From contig NZ_PVTJ01000002.1 of assembly GCF_003002955.1 (NCBI RefSeq), positions 186,001 through 250,000 of the forward strand: 64,000 nucleotides of DNA. Direction: 5' to 3'. Below are positions 44,463 through 52,599 of this stretch, in pieces (position 1 is the first letter of the stretch; each line of letters starts with the position of its first letter). The position numbers and the translations under genes were made by a program. The notes below the pieces were generated by a model that saw only the letters and a program-made list of their open reading frames with translations, did not search any database and was not told the DNA's origin. Origin of the DNA: Glycomyces artemisiae. GTDB lineage: Bacteria; Actinomycetota; Actinomycetes; Mycobacteriales; Micromonosporaceae.

Positions 44463-46982
44463 CTACTCGCTCAAACTGAACTCGGGCGAGGTCCACTGCT
44501 CCCAGTCCTCGGGGTCGTCCTCGTCCCCGAGGGCCTTGAGCACCTTCACCGTGAGCGTCCACCGCCCGGGCTCCAGGGCCCCCGGGCGCTGGGCCACGAG
44601 GTCCTCCAGGTGGACCCCCATCGCGTCGTCGGGCCCGGGGGAGCGCGGGAGGAACGCCTCCTGGTCCCATTCGACCACCTCCCCGGTGTCGGCGTTCGCG
44701 GCGCTGACGGCCATCGCCGCGGGCTGGTGTCCGAGATAGACCAGGGCCGCGAGGGCGGGCCCGTCGGCGAGGCTGAAGGTCTCGCCTTCCTCGACGTCGC
44801 GGTATTCGTACTCGCGGGTCTCTGGGTCCTGGGCGACGACGGCCGCGAGCTTGGGGAAGTCCGGGTGCTCCAGGACCGGGATCGCGAGGTAGTCGCCCTG
44901 GTAGCCGGAGTACGCGGCCGTCAGGGACTCGCCGCCGCCCTCGGGGCGGGCGGTGATGCGGCCGCCGAAGACGCTGCCTTCGGGGAGGTCGGCGCTCGGC
45001 GTCACGGTGACCTCGATCGTGGCGGACTGGCCCGGGTAGAGGCGCAGTTCCTTCGGGGAGAAGTCCACCTCGGGCGCGGCGGCGCTGAAACCGGGGTCGC
45101 GGTCGTCGCCGGTGGTCGCGATGGTCGCCTGGTGGGTCATCGTGTAGTCGCGCACGTGGTGGTCGCGGGAGGTGAGCGTGAGCTCGAAGGTGCGCGGCCC
45201 GGTGCCGTCGCCGGTGTTCACGCCGGTCGGGTAGAGGCACGCCTCGGCGTCGAGGGCGTCGACCACGTCGATCACGCCGGTCCCCTGCCGGTGCGCCGCT
45301 TCGAGTTCGCCGAGGCCCGGGTTGTCGCCCCACGGGACGGGCTTCGCGGAGTTCGCGAGGCGGGTGCGCACGTCGCGCGGGTCGAGGCGCGGTTCCGCGT
45401 CCAGCAGGAGCGCCGCGGCGCCCGCGACGTGCGGGGAGGACATCGAGGTGCCCGAGAGCGACTCGTAGGACCCGTCGGCGACGGGCACGGTGGACCAGAT
45501 GCCGCCGCCGGGCGCGGCCACGTCGGGCTTGAACGCGAGGTCCGGGGCGGGGCCGTACGCGGAGAAGCTCGACGCGAGGCCCCCGCGCGGCAGGTCGACG
45601 AGGACGGTGTCGCCGGTGAACTCCAGGACCGGGGCCTCGCCGATCGCGGCGAGGTCGTGGAGGTCCTTGCCGTCGGCGTCGGTGACGGAGAGCGCGGGGA
45701 CGCCGAGGTCTTCGATGCCGGAGCCGCCGAAGGGGCCGGGCCTGTCGTTGTAGATGACGACCGCCGTGGCGCCTTCCTCGACGGCTCGTTCGTACTTCTC
45801 CTTGAAGGTGCAGGTGCCTCGGACTATGAGGGCCGCCTTGCCGTTCACGTCGCCTTCGGACGGGTCGTCCTTGCAGGCGCGGCCGAGCCAGACGAGGCCG
45901 TCGGTCTTCCCTTCCGGTTCAGGGGAGTCCGACAGGGTCTTGTAGCCGACCGGGCGGTCGAGGGCCGCTACGAAGGCGGCGTCCATCCGCTCGGCGGGGT
46001 TGTCGGTGGAGGCCACGGCGATCACGTCCTCGCCGACCCCCGGCGCCGAGCCCGAGTAGATCCCGGACTCGCCGTCGTTGCCCATCGACGCGACGACGAC
46101 CGCGCCCTCCTCGGTGAGCCGGTCGGCGGCCTTCGCGGTCGGGTAGCCGGGCCACTGGAACGACTGGCCGAGCGAGAGGTTCACGACGTCCATGCCGTCG
46201 TCGAGCGCGGCCTCCAGCGCCTGCATGATGACCTCGGCGCTCGTGGAGCCCTCACAGCCGAAGACCCGGTACGCGCCGAACTCGACGTCGGGCGCGACGC
46301 CGGTGACCTCGCCGTCGGCGCCGACGATCCCCGCGACATGGGTGCCGTGCCCGGCGCAGTCGGCGGGGTCGTCGTCCGGGGCCGGGTCGGAGCGCTCGGG
46401 GTCGTCGGAGTCGAAGTCGTCGCCCACGAAGTCGGTGCCGAAGGCGACGCGGCAGCCGTCGCCGAAGCAGCCGCCGAGGTCGGGGTGGGTGTAGTCGATG
46501 CCGGTGTCGATGACGCCGACCTTGACGCCCTCGCCGGTGATCCCGCGGTCGTGCGCCACATCGGCGCGGGTCGTCTGGATCGCCTGCGCGAGTTCGGGAA
46601 CCGGTCCGGACTCAGCGGCCGCGTCCGACTCGGTGACCGCATCGGACCGGGTCGCGGGGCCGCCGAAGACGACGTCCGACCAGACGCGCTCGACCATGCC
46701 GAGCTGCCCGAGGCGCCGCGCGGTCGCCGGGTCGGCCTCCACGGAGACGCCGTTCCAGATCCGCTCGAAGTCGTGGCGCACTTCGAAGTCGAGGCCCCGC
46801 GCGGCGTCGAGCACGGACGCGTCGGCGCCCTCGGCGAACTCGATCAGCCACACCTGCGCGGGCCCGTCGGGCTCCGCGTGCGCGGCGGGCGCGGCGAGGG
46901 CCAGCAGCGGCAGTGCCACCGCGGCGGCGAGCGGCCGCCGCCAGGCGGGCGGGACGGAGGGGAGCGTGCGCGAGCCCGGCAT
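44463..46982 (-). CDS. Secreted S8 subtilisin-family serine protease with PA domain
   Basis: This 839-residue precursor has a Sec signal peptide (cleavage after AAPAAHA, residue about 36), an I9 propeptide (about 42-105) and the S8 catalytic domain (about 140-590) with D159, H212 and S513 (VIDTGIDYTHP, GHGTHVAG, SGTSMSSPHVAG). A PA domain is inserted at about 330-465. A C-terminal beta-sandwich region (about 600-839) resembles Fn3-like domains of large subtilases. Oxyanion Asn is N302 in ASMGND. It is an extracellular peptide- or protein-degrading enzyme. It ends in a strong hairpin and appears monocistronic. Confidence 0.92.
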   Translation of the reverse strand: MPGSRTLPSVPPAWRRPLAAAVALPLLALAAPAAHAEPDGPAQVWLIEFAEGADASVLDAARGLDFEVRHDFERIWNGVSVEADPATARRLGQLGMVERVWSDVVFGGPATRSDAVTESDAAAESGPVPELAQAIQTTRADVAHDRGITGEGVKVGVIDTGIDYTHPDLGGCFGDGCRVAFGTDFVGDDFDSDDPERSDPAPDDDPADCAGHGTHVAGIVGADGEVTGVAPDVEFGAYRVFGCEGSTSAEVIMQALEAALDDGMDVVNLSLGQSFQWPGYPTAKAADRLTEEGAVVVASMGNDGESGIYSGSAPGVGEDVIAVASTDNPAERMDAAFVAALDRPVGYKTLSDSPEPEGKTDGLVWLGRACKDDPSEGDVNGKAALIVRGTCTFKEKYERAVEEGATAVVIYNDRPGPFGGSGIEDLGVPALSVTDADGKDLHDLAAIGEAPVLEFTGDTVLVDLPRGGLASSFSAYGPAPDLAFKPDVAAPGGGIWSTVPVADGSYESLSGTSMSSPHVAGAAALLLDAEPRLDPRDVRTRLANSAKPVPWGDNPGLGELEAAHRQGTGVIDVVDALDAEACLYPTGVNTGDGTGPRTFELTLTSRDHHVRDYTMTHQATIATTGDDRDPGFSAAAPEVDFSPKELRLYPGQSATIEVTVTPSADLPEGSVFGGRITARPEGGGESLTAAYSGYQGDYLAIPVLEHPDFPKLAAVVAQDPETREYEYRDVEEGETFSLADGPALAALVYLGHQPAAMAVSAANADTGEVVEWDQEAFLPRSPGPDDAMGVHLEDLVAQRPGALEPGRWTLTVKVLKALGDEDDPEDWEQWTSPEFSLSE

Positions 46983-47141
46983 CGGGAGTCCCTTCGGGTG
47001 GGGCGCCCGCCGGGGGTTCGCGGAGGCGCCCGGAACCCCCGGCGGGCGGCTATGGCAGGACCTCGATCGTCGGGCATCGACCGCGCGGAACCGCGCATTT
47101 GCCGCGCGGCCCGCGCGCGTGTCGGGCCGCCGCCGCAGGCG

Positions 47142-47504
47142 TCAGTACCCGAGGGCGCGCGCCAGCGCGAACCCGCCGAGCCCGGCCGCGAGGCCCCCGG
47201 CGAGGTTCATCGCGATGTTGAGGGCGGCGTGGGGCCAGCGGCCCGCTTCGACGAGGACGAGGGTCTCGTAGGAGAGCGTCGAGTACGTGGTGAGCGCGCC
47301 GCAGAAGCCGATCGACAGGACCGCGGACCAGGTCGGGTCGGCGACCGCGACGGCGAGGAACACCGCGAGCGCGGAGCCGAGGACGTTGACGGTGAGGGTC
47401 CCCCAGGGGAGGTGGCGGCCGAGGTAGTGGGCGACGACGAGGTCGGTGAGGAAGCGGGCGGGGGCGCCGAGGGCGGCGCCCGCGGCGACGAGGAGGAGGG
47501 TCAT
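47142..47504 (-). CDS. crcB: Fluoride channel subunit FluC/CrcB (second copy)
   Basis: This 120-residue protein with four membrane helices has the FluC motif GFCGALTTYSTLSYE near residue 65 and an N-terminal GAALGAPARFLTD. ATG 47504 is chosen over a longer in-frame start because it follows GAGGAGG and overlaps the upstream crcB stop as ATGA. FluC proteins assemble as dual-topology dimers to export fluoride. Two unequal genes in tandem, as here, encode an obligate heterodimer. Confidence 0.9.
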   Translation of the reverse strand: MTLLLVAAGAALGAPARFLTDLVVAHYLGRHLPWGTLTVNVLGSALAVFLAVAVADPTWSAVLSIGFCGALTTYSTLSYETLVLVEAGRWPHAALNIAMNLAGGLAAGLGGFALARALGY

Positions 47505-47941
47505 CGGCGCCGCCGGGCGGTGAGGCGGCGGGTGGCCCACATGCCGGTCGCGGCGGCGGCGAGGGCGGCGGCGATGGTGGCGGTGGCGTAGGCGAGGGCG
47601 AGGAGGGCGGCGCCGGCGTCGACGGCGCGGCCGACGCCGACGATGAACGTGGAGAAGGTGGTGAATCCGCCGAGGACGCCGGCGCCGAGGAAGGGGCGCA
47701 GGAGGCGGCGGTCGGGGGCGATGTCGGTGACGACGACCATGAGGGCGCCGATGAGGAGGCCGCCGATCGCGTTGGCGAGGAACGTGGCGGTCTCGAAGCG
47801 GCCGGGCTGGGGCGGGAAGGCGACGAGGAGGCCGTACCTGGCGAGGGAGCCGATGACGCCGCCGAGGGCGACGGCGCCGAGCACGATGGGCGGGACGGTG
47901 CGGAGCGCGTCGCGCAGGGTGGGTCGGTTGGTTCCGGGCAC
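47501..47941 (-). CDS. crcB: Fluoride channel subunit FluC/CrcB (first copy)
   Basis: This 146-residue, four-helix protein carries the channel motifs GGVIGSLARYGL near residue 27 and GGFTTFSTFIVG near residue 93, where the phenylalanines line the fluoride path. It starts with GTG 47941. It overlaps the second crcB gene by 4 bp. I found no fluoride riboswitch in front of it. The pair shares its upstream region with the divergent DAACS symporter. Confidence 0.92.
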   Translation of the reverse strand: MPGTNRPTLRDALRTVPPIVLGAVALGGVIGSLARYGLLVAFPPQPGRFETATFLANAIGGLLIGALMVVVTDIAPDRRLLRPFLGAGVLGGFTTFSTFIVGVGRAVDAGAALLALAYATATIAAALAAAATGMWATRRLTARRRR

Positions 47942-48255
47942 GGCTCGAATCTAGTCCCCGGCGCGGGCCGTATGCGATCCCTCACGCCTCTTGCGCCCGA
48001 AATGCGAAAGGCGCTACCGTTGGCAGGCGATGAGTTACACCGTCACGAACCAGTACCTGACACGCAGGCGTCACCTCGACTTCTGCCGCGTGTCGACCGT
48101 GCTCTGTCGTCGCTAGCGCCGCTCCCACCGGCCGGCTCGCCGACGTACTCGTTGCTTCTCCCGCTGGGTCCGAGCCCGACCCGCACTCCTGACACCGCTT
48201 GAGGCGCGCGACCGCGCGCCCGTTCGCGGTGCGCCCGCCTTCACCAGAGGTATTC
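47942..48255. other. Divergent gap of 314 bp between crcB and the DAACS symporter
   Basis: It holds a candidate promoter and, at 48203-48220, a GGCGCGCG-AC-CGCGCGCC hairpin near the ribosome site. The long leader is not a riboswitch class that I recognise. Confidence 0.45.
47991..48020 (+). promoter_or_regulatory. Possible promoter of the DAACS symporter gene
   Basis: TTGCGC (47991-47996) and TACCGT (48015-48020), 18 bp apart, form a loose sigma-70 promoter. It would leave a leader of about 225 nt. Confidence 0.35.
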
Positions 48256-49632
48256 ATGTCCAGTGCTTCCGACAGCACGGCCGACCAGGCCGTGGTGGAA
48301 AATTCTGATTCTTCGAAGCCCAAGCGCCGCAAGCGCATTCCGTTCGCCGCGCAGTTGCTCATCGGCCTCGTGCTCGGCCTCGCCTTGGGCTACGTCGCCC
48401 GCGAGTGGTCCGTCGCGTGGCTCGGCACCGCGTTGGAGACGGTCGGCACGCTGTTCGTGCAGCTGCTGTTCCTGATCGTCCCGTTCCTGGTGTTCACCGC
48501 GATCGTCGCGTCGATCGCGAACCTCCGCAACCTCGCGAACGCGGGCCGCCTGGTCGCCAAGACCCTCGGCTGGTTCGCGATCACGTCGCTGATCGCCGTG
48601 GTCATCGGCATCGCGATCGGCCTGGCGACGAACCCGGGTTCGGGCGTGGAGCTCTCCAGCGCCGCGGCCGCCCCGGAGACGCAGGGCTCGTGGACGGACT
48701 TCCTCACCGGCATCATCCCGACGAACCTCGTCGACGCGTTCGTGAACGTCAACGTGCTCCAGATCGTGTTCGTGGCGATCGTGGTCGGCGCGGCGGCGGC
48801 GAAGCTCGGTGACAGGGCCGAGCCGTTCCTGAAGTTCAACGCGTCGGCGCTGGCGCTGATCCAGAAGACGCTGTGGTGGGTGATCCGCTTGGCGCCCATC
48901 GGGACCGCGGCGCTCATCGGCAAGTCGGTGTACGCGTACGGGTGGGACCTGCTGGAGCCGCTCGCGGTGTTCAGCATCGACATCTACGCGGGTGCGCTGA
49001 TCATCCTGCTCATCGTCTACCCGGTGCTGCTGCGCGTGTTCGCGAAGGTCTCGCCGGTGCAGTTCTACCGCAAGACGTGGCCGGCGATCCAGTTCGCGTT
49101 CGTGTCGCGCTCGTCGGTGGGGACGCTGCCGCTGGCGCAGAAGACCGTGACGGACCGGCTCGGCGTGGACCGCGACTACGCGTCGTTCGCGTCGCCGTTC
49201 GGGGCGACGACGAAGATGGACGGCTGCGCCGCGATCTACCCGGCGATCGCCGCGATCTTCGTGGCGCAGGTGTACGGCGTGGACCTGGCGGTGCAGGACT
49301 ACTTCCTGATCGCGTTCGTGTCGGTGATCGGCTCGGCGGCGACGGCGGGCCTCACGGGCGCGACGGTGATGCTGACGCTGACCCTGTCGACGCTGGGCCT
49401 GCCGCTCGAAGGCGTGGGCCTGCTGCTGGCGATCGACCCGATCATGGACATGATCCGCACGGCCACGAACGTGGCGGGGCAGATGGTGGTCCCGGTGATC
49501 GTCGCGAAGTCGGAGCAGCTGCTCGACCGCGGCGTGTACGACGCGGCGCCGCAGCCGCTCGACGAGGCGGCCGCGTTCGGGGGCGACGTCCCCTCGCAGC
49601 AGAAGGGCGAGGCGGCGCTCCAGCCTGCATAG
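48256..49632 (+). CDS. Dicarboxylate/amino acid:cation symporter (DAACS family)
   Basis: This 458-residue symporter has a charged N-terminus, eight membrane helices and two reentrant hairpins. It carries the diagnostic SRSSVGTLPLAQK loop (HP1), the FGATTKMDGCA stretch replacing the common NMDG motif of TM7, and GLTGATVMLTLTLSTLGLP (HP2). Family members move glutamate, aspartate, C4-dicarboxylates or neutral amino acids with Na+ or H+. The SRSSxxTLP form is typical of the serine/threonine/dicarboxylate-transporter branch, so the substrate is uncertain. ATG 48256 follows AGAGG. Confidence 0.88.
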   Translation: MSSASDSTADQAVVENSDSSKPKRRKRIPFAAQLLIGLVLGLALGYVAREWSVAWLGTALETVGTLFVQLLFLIVPFLVFTAIVASIANLRNLANAGRLVAKTLGWFAITSLIAVVIGIAIGLATNPGSGVELSSAAAAPETQGSWTDFLTGIIPTNLVDAFVNVNVLQIVFVAIVVGAAAAKLGDRAEPFLKFNASALALIQKTLWWVIRLAPIGTAALIGKSVYAYGWDLLEPLAVFSIDIYAGALIILLIVYPVLLRVFAKVSPVQFYRKTWPAIQFAFVSRSSVGTLPLAQKTVTDRLGVDRDYASFASPFGATTKMDGCAAIYPAIAAIFVAQVYGVDLAVQDYFLIAFVSVIGSAATAGLTGATVMLTLTLSTLGLPLEGVGLLLAIDPIMDMIRTATNVAGQMVVPVIVAKSEQLLDRGVYDAAPQPLDEAAAFGGDVPSQQKGEAALQPA

Positions 49633-49655
49633 CTTTGTTCTCTCCTGAGTAGCGG

Positions 49656-49681
49656 GGGGCCGGCCCGGGTGGGCCGGCCCC
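49656..49681. terminator. Hairpin between the DAACS and TetR genes
   Basis: An 11-bp perfect stem (GGGGCCGGCCC / GGGCCGGCCCC) with loop GGGT lies 24 bp past the symporter stop and 21 bp before the convergent TetR stop. Confidence 0.75.
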
Positions 49682-49701
49682 TCGTTCGTAGCGGCCCAGC
49701 G

Positions 49702-50388
49702 CTATGCGCCGTAGTGCTGTTCGAGGCCGTCGAGGACGCGCTGGAGGCCGAATTCGAAGTGGCCGAGGTTCGTGGCGGGTCCGGCGACGGCGAGCGCGGC
49801 GAGGTGGGGGAAGCGGGAGGCGACGGCGGGGTCCTGGAGGAACCGGAAGAACGCGCCGGTGGATTCGCCGCCGCCGATCTCGGGGCGGACGGCGCCGAGC
49901 GCGAAGCAGTCGACGGTGAGGACGGCGAGGAGCCCGGTCCCTTCGGGCATGCCGACGGCGGCGAGGCGGCCGAGGACCTGGTCGACCCAGCCGGCTTCGC
50001 CGGGGCCCATGGGGCGGTCGCCGGTGGCGACGGGGAGTGCCCACGGGTGGGCGAGGAACAGGTCGCGCACGCACCGGCCCCATCCGGCGAGGACGTCGCG
50101 CCAGGTGTCGGCGTCGGGGAGGGGCGCGGGGGCGGACATGAGGGAGTCGTACATGAGGACGACGAGTTCGTCCTTGCCGGGGACGTGCCGGTAGAGGGAC
50201 ATGACGCCGGAGCCGAGGCGGTCGGCGAGGTGCTTCATCGAGACCTTCTGGAGCCCTTCGGCGTCGGCGATGGCGACGGCCTCCGCGACGATGCGCTCGC
50301 GGGTGAGGCCGGAGGGCCGCCCGCGCCCGGGCCGGGGGGCCGCGCTCGCGGCCCCTTCCCACAGCAGCTCGTACTCGCCCTGTCCCAC
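49702..50388 (-). CDS. TetR-family transcriptional regulator
   Basis: This 228-residue regulator has the helix-turn-helix at about 30-75 (VSMKHLADRLGSGVMSLYRHV) and a TetR_C_1-type ligand domain. It starts with GTG 50388. It is divergent from the DUF2306 gene across a 142-bp region with several TACGC/GCGTA half-sites, so it probably represses that gene or itself. The inducer is unknown. Confidence 0.88.
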   Translation of the reverse strand: MGQGEYELLWEGAASAAPRPGRGRPSGLTRERIVAEAVAIADAEGLQKVSMKHLADRLGSGVMSLYRHVPGKDELVVLMYDSLMSAPAPLPDADTWRDVLAGWGRCVRDLFLAHPWALPVATGDRPMGPGEAGWVDQVLGRLAAVGMPEGTGLLAVLTVDCFALGAVRPEIGGGESTGAFFRFLQDPAVASRFPHLAALAVAGPATNLGHFEFGLQRVLDGLEQHYGA

Positions 50389-50460
50389 AGCGCCGCACCC
50401 CCCCTTGTTTTGCTCCGCAGCCTAGGGCCCGTGGCGGACTCGCGTGCACCCACCGGGCGT

Positions 50461-50496
50461 GCGTATGATGTACGCTAAATAGCGTATCCCATACGC
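50461..50496. promoter_or_regulatory. Triple palindromic operator region of the TetR/DUF2306 pair
   Basis: The perfect palindrome TACGCTA-AA-TAGCGTA (50471-50486) is flanked by GCGTA at 50461 and TACGC at 50492, giving alternating half-sites. The position is between divergent genes and fits binding of one or two TetR dimers. Confidence 0.65.
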
Positions 50497-50523
50497 ATCG
50501 ATCGGACCCCACCATCGATCGGA
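50496..50523. repeat. 11-bp direct repeat in the DUF2306 leader
   Basis: CATCGATCGGA occurs at 50496-50506 and 50513-50523, 17 bp apart, just before the ribosome site. It may be a second regulatory site. Confidence 0.6.
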
Positions 50524-50530
50524 GAAACCG

Positions 50531-51268
50531 GTGACCCAGACCCTCGACCGCCCCGACAGCACCCCCGCGCCCGCCAGGCCCAAGTGGTACCGACGCCCCT
50601 GGATCGTCCCGCTCTTCGCGGTCGCCGGGCTGTTCGTCGCCGCCCGGCTCCCCTTCTACCTCACCTTCGACACCGGCGACTCCCTCGTCGAACTCCAGCC
50701 CGCGAACCCCGAGACCCACTACCTGATGCTCTCGGCGCACATCCTGTTCGGCTCGGTCGCCCTCATCACCTGCTCCATGCAGGTGTGGACCTGGCTGCGC
50801 CAGAAGCACCCCAAGGTCCACCGGGTCTCCGGGCGCCTCTACGTGTTCCTCGGCGTCGTCCCCTCCGGGATCTTCGCGCTCGTCGTCTCCATCATGTCGA
50901 CCGTCGGCCCCGACGGGAAGATCGGCAACGTCCTGCTCTCGCTCCTGTGGTTCGCCACGACGTTCGCCGGATTCCTCGCCGCCCGCCGCCACGACTTCCA
51001 GGCCCACCGCCGCTGGATGATCCGCAGCTTCGCCCTGTGCTGGTCCATCGTCGTCAACCGCGTGTGGATCGTCCTGCTCCTCGTCATCCTCCTGCCGTTC
51101 AAGGACTCCTACTACGGCGGCGACACGGACGCGCTCGTCGCCGACGTCGCCGTCGCCTCCATCTGGCTCAGCTGGATCGTCAACCTGATGATCGCCCAGT
51201 GGTGGCTCGACCGCAGGCCCAAGCGCCGCGCGCGGAACACCCCTGCGACGAAAGTCGCAGCCGCGTAA
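50531..51268 (+). CDS. DUF2306 membrane protein
   Basis: This 245-residue protein has about six membrane helices. It shows the DUF2306 signature of helices with conserved histidines and arginines (HILFGSVALITCS, KVHRVSGRLYVFLGV, FQAHRRWMIRSFAL). The family is unknown in function and is often controlled by TetR-type regulators. It starts with GTG 50531 behind GGAGAAACC. Transcription is probably repressed by the divergent TetR protein. The DUF418 gene follows after 116 bp, and may be co-transcribed. Confidence 0.85.
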   Translation: MTQTLDRPDSTPAPARPKWYRRPWIVPLFAVAGLFVAARLPFYLTFDTGDSLVELQPANPETHYLMLSAHILFGSVALITCSMQVWTWLRQKHPKVHRVSGRLYVFLGVVPSGIFALVVSIMSTVGPDGKIGNVLLSLLWFATTFAGFLAARRHDFQAHRRWMIRSFALCWSIVVNRVWIVLLLVILLPFKDSYYGGDTDALVADVAVASIWLSWIVNLMIAQWWLDRRPKRRARNTPATKVAAA

Positions 51269-51384
51269 CGGCCCGTGCCACCTTCGGGGCGGCCGGGGCT
51301 CCACCCCCGGTCGCCCCTTTCTCACGTGAAAGTCCATGCCGCGGAAGGATTCGCGGGCCCCGCCCCGGCGCGATGCTGAAGAGC

Positions 51385-52536
51385 ATGGACACCACCACCG
51401 CCACCGCGCCCGAGCGGGCCGCGGCCCCCGCAGCGAAGCGGCTCCCGCTGCTCGACGTCCTCCGCGGCGTCGCGATCCTCGGCACCCTCGGCACCAACGT
51501 CTGGATCTTCACCTCCGCCCACGGCGAGGCCGGGCCGCTCCTCGGCTACGGCATCACCGGCGGCGGCCCCTTCGGCGAGGTCTTCGAACTGCTCGCCAAC
51601 GGCAAGTTCCTCTCCATGCTCACCGTCCTCTTCGGCGTCGGCCTCGCCATCCAGTACCGGTCCGCCGAGAAGAAGGGGCGGCGCTGGCCCGGCCGCTACC
51701 ACTGGCGGGCCCTGTTCCTCTTCGCCGAAGGCACCGTCCACTTCGTCCTGCTGTTCGCGTGGGACGTGCTCATGGGGTACGCGGTCACCGCGATCACCGT
51801 CGCCTGGCTGCTGAAGCGCTCCGAACGCGCCCAGCGCGCCGTCATGTGGACCGCGCTGAGCCTCCACCTCGCGATCATCGCGCTCATCACGGCCGCGACG
51901 GCGCTCGGCCCCGGCAACGACCCGTCCCGGGACGCCGAGGTCGCGGCGCTGTACGCCGACGGCTCCTGGCTCGACCAGGTCCGGTTCCGCCTCGACCACG
52001 CCCTGGTCTTCCGCATCGAGCCGATCATCACGTTCCCGATGCTCGTCTTCCTGTTCCTGTTGGGCGTCAAGCTGTTCCGCGCCGGGGCCTTCGGCGCCGA
52101 GGACGCGGGACGCCGGATCAGGAAGCGCCTCATGGCATGGGGCCTCGGCCTGGGCCTGCCGCTGAACATCGCCGTGCAGTTCGCGCCCGACGACTTCCTC
52201 TACGCGGAGCGGTACCTCGTCGCGCCCGTCGTCATGCTCGGGTACATCGGCCTGACCGGGCTCCTCGTGGAGCGGCTGCGCCGCGGCCCCGTCATGACCG
52301 CACTGGAGTCCTTGGGGCGCACCGCGCTCAGCGGGTACATCCTCCAGAACCTCCTGGCATCGGTCGTCTGCTACGGCTGGGGCCTCGGGCTCGCCGCGCA
52401 GTACGGGACGCAGGCCTGGTTCGCCCCGGCCCTGTGGCTCGGCATCAGCGCGTTCCTCCTCATCGGGTCCCGGCTGTGGCTGCGCCGCTTCAAGAACGGC
52501 CCCGCCGAGGCGCTGCAGAAAGCCGTCCTCCGCTAG
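51385..52536 (+). CDS. DUF418 membrane protein
   Basis: This 383-residue polytopic membrane protein has the DUF418 family opening LPLLDVLRGVAILGTLGTN and about nine helices, ending in LGRTALSGYILQNLLASV and a C-terminal tryptophan-rich helix pair. DUF418 proteins are related to acyltransferase-3-type or YeiB proteins and their activity is unknown. ATG 51385 is used because TGAAGAG precedes it. An in-frame ATG at 51373 would add four residues. Confidence 0.83.
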   Translation: MDTTTATAPERAAAPAAKRLPLLDVLRGVAILGTLGTNVWIFTSAHGEAGPLLGYGITGGGPFGEVFELLANGKFLSMLTVLFGVGLAIQYRSAEKKGRRWPGRYHWRALFLFAEGTVHFVLLFAWDVLMGYAVTAITVAWLLKRSERAQRAVMWTALSLHLAIIALITAATALGPGNDPSRDAEVAALYADGSWLDQVRFRLDHALVFRIEPIITFPMLVFLFLLGVKLFRAGAFGAEDAGRRIRKRLMAWGLGLGLPLNIAVQFAPDDFLYAERYLVAPVVMLGYIGLTGLLVERLRRGPVMTALESLGRTALSGYILQNLLASVVCYGWGLGLAAQYGTQAWFAPALWLGISAFLLIGSRLWLRRFKNGPAEALQKAVLR

Positions 52537-52550
52537 GAGACAGGAACAGA

Positions 52551-52581
52551 GGTGCGGGCCGGGGAACGACCGGCCCGCACC
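52551..52581. terminator. Bidirectional hairpin between DUF418 and tctA genes
   Basis: A 12-bp perfect stem (GGTGCGGGCCGG / CCGGCCCGCACC) with a 7-nt loop lies between convergent genes. Confidence 0.75.
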
Positions 52582-52599
52582 TCCCACTCACCCGGAAGG

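Noticed and set aside
47942..48060. Possible fluoride riboswitch before the crcB pair
   Set aside because: GGCGATGAG at about 48027 is on the opposite strand from crcB and lacks the pairing partner stem of the aptamer.
51318..51333. parS-like TTTCTCACGTGAAAGT before the DUF418 gene
   Set aside because: Only 12 of 16 bases match the consensus and the symmetric arms are disturbed, whereas the metE site is perfect; reported as not supported.
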